Below, in pieces: positions 62,301 through 64,000 of a DNA stretch of 64,000 bases. Position 1 is the first letter of the stretch, and each line of letters opens with the position of its first letter. Source of the DNA: a virus. The notes below the pieces were generated by a model that was not told the origin of the DNA, searched no databases, and worked only from the letters and a program-made list of their open reading frames with translations. The stretch is taken from IMG/VR virus record IMGVR_UViG_3300043399_000297, positions 62,001 to 126,000 of that record, one strand, 5' to 3'. Made by a program: the position numbers and the translations under genes.

Positions 62301-62329
62301 TTGACTTGTTATAATATTGTTGCTATGAT
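62301..62329 (+). promoter_or_regulatory. Promoter TTGACT-N17-TATGAT, leaderless geometry
   Basis: TTGACT at 62301-62306 and TATGAT at 62324-62329; the ATG of the next gene follows after exactly 6 bases with no ribosome site. Confidence 0.68.
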
Positions 62330-62335
62330 ACTAAT

Positions 62336-62836
62336 ATGCGAATACTAACATTAGAAAATACAAATTATAACCTAGAGACACTTCCTGAGGAAATTGATGA
62401 CCTTAGGTTTGCTATTCTAGATAACTCTACTCCTTCAAATGTAGACTATCATTTTATTCCATTGATCTTTTTGGAATCATTTAATAGTCCTGCACTTGTA
62501 TTGAAAATAGCAAATAAAATTATCAAGATGCCTATTGATTGGCAAGTATTGATAGGAGAGCAAGAACACGGTGATTTAGAATCATTGCCACTATCAAGTC
62601 TTAATGACAGAGGGTTTAATGTTTTTGAGTTTAATCCACTAACTTCGTATGCTCCGGGATTTCTACCTATTGAGATACTAGACATATATCCAGAAGTAAC
62701 TTGGTATGCACCTAGATTAAAGAATGGACAATTTTTAGCCGTACCTATAGATGAAGGAGAAAAGCCAAGATGCGTTTACTTTGTTAAAGAAGTCAGTAGA
62801 AATTGTGAAGTAGTTGACTATAGCCAAGTATATTAA
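62336..62836 (+). CDS. Hypothetical protein, 166 residues
   Basis: Starts at the predicted transcription start of its promoter. A globular alpha/beta sequence (MRILTLENTNYNLETLPEEIDDL, LVLKIANKIIKMPIDWQVLIG, PGFLPIEILDIYPEVTWYAPRLKNGQFLAVPID) with no catalytic motif I recognise. It leads a short unit ending in gp62, suggesting a replication role. Confidence 0.7.
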   Translation: MRILTLENTNYNLETLPEEIDDLRFAILDNSTPSNVDYHFIPLIFLESFNSPALVLKIANKIIKMPIDWQVLIGEQEHGDLESLPLSSLNDRGFNVFEFNPLTSYAPGFLPIEILDIYPEVTWYAPRLKNGQFLAVPIDEGEKPRCVYFVKEVSRNCEVVDYSQVY

Positions 62837-62846
62837 GGAGAAGACA

Positions 62847-62978
62847 ATGACTAGTGTAATTGAATCCTATAAGAAGCAGAGTAAGAAGAAAGAGGGCGAT
62901 GTAATGGGAGTAATTCGCACACTTTTCCCTGACATTGAAGTTGAAACCTTTTTGCAAAATAGGAATAAAAATGTCTAG
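62847..62978 (+). CDS. Small hypothetical protein, 43 residues
   Basis: ATG at 62847 with a strong AAGGAGAA ribosome site; stop overlaps the following gene by 8 bases. The peptide begins MTSVIESYKKQSKKKEGDVM and ends FLQNRNKNV. Lysine-rich N terminus, helical. The ribosome site and overlap support coding; function unknown. Confidence 0.68.
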   Translation: MTSVIESYKKQSKKKEGDVMGVIRTLFPDIEVETFLQNRNKNV

Positions 62979-63402
62979 TGGAAAAACTATCGCTAATTCA
63001 CAACACGCCAAAGTAATTAATGTTACGAGTAAAACTTGGACATTGCCGAACCCTGCGACAGTTCCGGCAGGAAAGATTCAAGTATATTATGATAATACAA
63101 CGAAGAAGGAAAAGAAGATGGGTTGGTTTAGAAGAAAGTTTATGGAGTGGTCTCAGCGAGCCTGGGAAGACGGTAAGAAAGAACTGCATCATTTAAATGA
63201 AGTCAGACCTCACGAAGGCGTTAGTGGAAAGTCTAGTGTTCGTTTCACCGTTTATGCTGCGTCAGGAGGACATATCATTGAATATTACAAGCAAGATCGC
63301 TATAGAGATAGTGAAGGTCCTGAACTTGTTATCGTCAGTACCGGTGATAGCCTCGGTACAGCAGTTGAGCATATTCTTACACTAGAGGCACTAAAGTCCT
63401 AA
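62971..63402 (+). CDS. Hypothetical protein, 143 residues
   Basis: The ATG at 62971 lies within the preceding small gene. It has a basic central helix (MGWFRRKFMEWSQRAWEDGKKELHHL) flanked by beta-rich parts (SSVRFTVYAASGGHIIEYYKQDRY, GPELVIVSTGD). Its stop overlaps the gp62 start. No family recognised; coupled to the clamp loader. Confidence 0.68.
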   Translation: MSSGKTIANSQHAKVINVTSKTWTLPNPATVPAGKIQVYYDNTTKKEKKMGWFRRKFMEWSQRAWEDGKKELHHLNEVRPHEGVSGKSSVRFTVYAASGGHIIEYYKQDRYRDSEGPELVIVSTGDSLGTAVEHILTLEALKS

Positions 63403-63989
63403 TGGCTAAAGATAAACTATCAGTAGATGAAAAGTTTGAGAAGGTTGAGTTTGACCTTTTTGAAGCACTTGCGGCTATTGATAGGAAAGACTACGACTAT
63501 TATGATAGGTTAACTACAGAACAACAGCGTAAGTTTGTTCCTTTTATGCTAATTCATTGGGTCAGTGCTATCAAGGGTAGCAAGGATTTACAGTCATATT
63601 ATCTTCGAAGCACTGACTATCACGCTAATAGATATTTGTTCAATGAGTATGTGCAGAAAAATCCTAAACTACAATGGCTGATGCTATGTGCAGCAAGTCC
63701 GAATCGAGGAAAACAGTTCCATCAATGGATCCCGCACATAAAAGAACGTGTATCTAAACTGAAGGAATCACCCAAGAGTAGTGACATAAAGGAATATTTT
63801 AAAAAGGTATATCCAAAAGCATCTAGTTCAGATTTGTCATTAGTCACTGAGGTTTTTGTTGATAGTCATAGAAAAAAGATGTATATTGCAAACAAGTTTC
63901 CTGAACTTAAATATGATGAGATAGAGCTATTAAGTGACCTTATTACGAACGAAGATATCCAAGACTACGAAAAAGCCTCAGGTAACTAA
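63402..63989 (+). CDS. gp62: Sliding-clamp loader small subunit (gp62-like)
   Basis: 195 residues, the normal length (T4 gp62 is 187). FDLFEALAAIDRKDYDYYDRLTTEQQRKFVPFMLIHWVSA, YLRSTDYHANRYLF and WLMLCAASPNRGKQFHQWI are the family landmarks. With gp44 it loads the gp45 clamp onto DNA; those genes are not in the window. Four start-codon bases overlap the previous gene. The stop is 11 bases before the window end. Confidence 0.9.
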   Translation: MAKDKLSVDEKFEKVEFDLFEALAAIDRKDYDYYDRLTTEQQRKFVPFMLIHWVSAIKGSKDLQSYYLRSTDYHANRYLFNEYVQKNPKLQWLMLCAASPNRGKQFHQWIPHIKERVSKLKESPKSSDIKEYFKKVYPKASSSDLSLVTEVFVDSHRKKMYIANKFPELKYDEIELLSDLITNEDIQDYEKASGN

Positions 63990-64000
63990 AACAGAATTTC

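Noticed and set aside
1-64000. Prophage in a bacterial chromosome
   Set aside because: No bacterial housekeeping genes, integrase or attachment sites are visible, and the gene set is that of a lytic T4-like phage.

Overview
The window is part of the genome of a large T4-like tailed phage (Caudoviricetes, myovirus type). The support is a set of recognisable T4-type genes: terminase large subunit (gp17), ssDNA-binding protein (gp32), UvsX, UvsY, UvsW, clamp-loader small subunit (gp62), dihydrofolate reductase, thymidylate synthase, an overlapping spanin pair and homing endonucleases. Many genes carry an upstream TATAAATA-like box typical of T4 late promoters. DNA is AT-rich with dense, overlapping genes. 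A circularly permuted tmRNA gene of the alphaproteobacterial kind, TTGACA-N17-TATAAT-type promoters and many apparently leaderless genes point to an alphaproteobacterial host; that host call is inference.

Layout. 1-30.6 kb is an accessory island of about 26 genes, nearly all on the + strand and often overlapping by 1-50 bases. It encodes three twitch-type radical SAM proteins, one short radical SAM protein, two B12-binding-type radical SAM proteins, five copies (in four genes) of a glycosyltransferase-like domain with an EKT..P signature, three SGNH-type hydrolases, a nucleotide-sugar dehydrogenase, an SDR, a compact DegT-like PLP enzyme, an amidinotransferase, a 2OG-oxygenase-like fusion protein, a carbamoyltransferase and a 1515-residue tandem-repeat protein. 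Together these look like a pathway that builds and decorates a glycan or other small molecule. 30.6-34 kb holds a small exported protein, the permuted tmRNA and an 842-residue multidomain protein. 34-37.2 kb is an early module with strong promoters driving small ORFs, a MoxR-type ATPase and a VWA/metallopeptidase partner. 37.2-43.2 kb has small conserved phage genes, DHFR-ThyA, a methyltransferase, an epimerase and a full-length DegT aminotransferase. 43.2-52 kb is a late block: spanins, fibre-like proteins, two proteins with T4-like capsid-targeting N termini, terminase and unknown late proteins. 52-64 kb is the replication and recombination block: gp32, UvsX, UvsY, a DnaJ-type zinc protein, a ppGpp-hydrolase-like HD protein, an AAA ATPase, UvsW and gp62.

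Two expression systems are visible. Early/host-type promoters are TTGACA, 17 bases, then TATAAT-like; several follow hairpins, and a 39-base promoter cassette is duplicated exactly. Late-type promoters are NNTAAATA. In a striking number of genes the ATG lies exactly 5 bases after the late box, or exactly 6 bases after a -10 box. Those are the positions where transcription should start, so these mRNAs are predicted to be leaderless.

No tRNA, CRISPR array, integrase or insertion sequence was recognised. Most of the virion structural genes and the DNA polymerase must lie outside the window.
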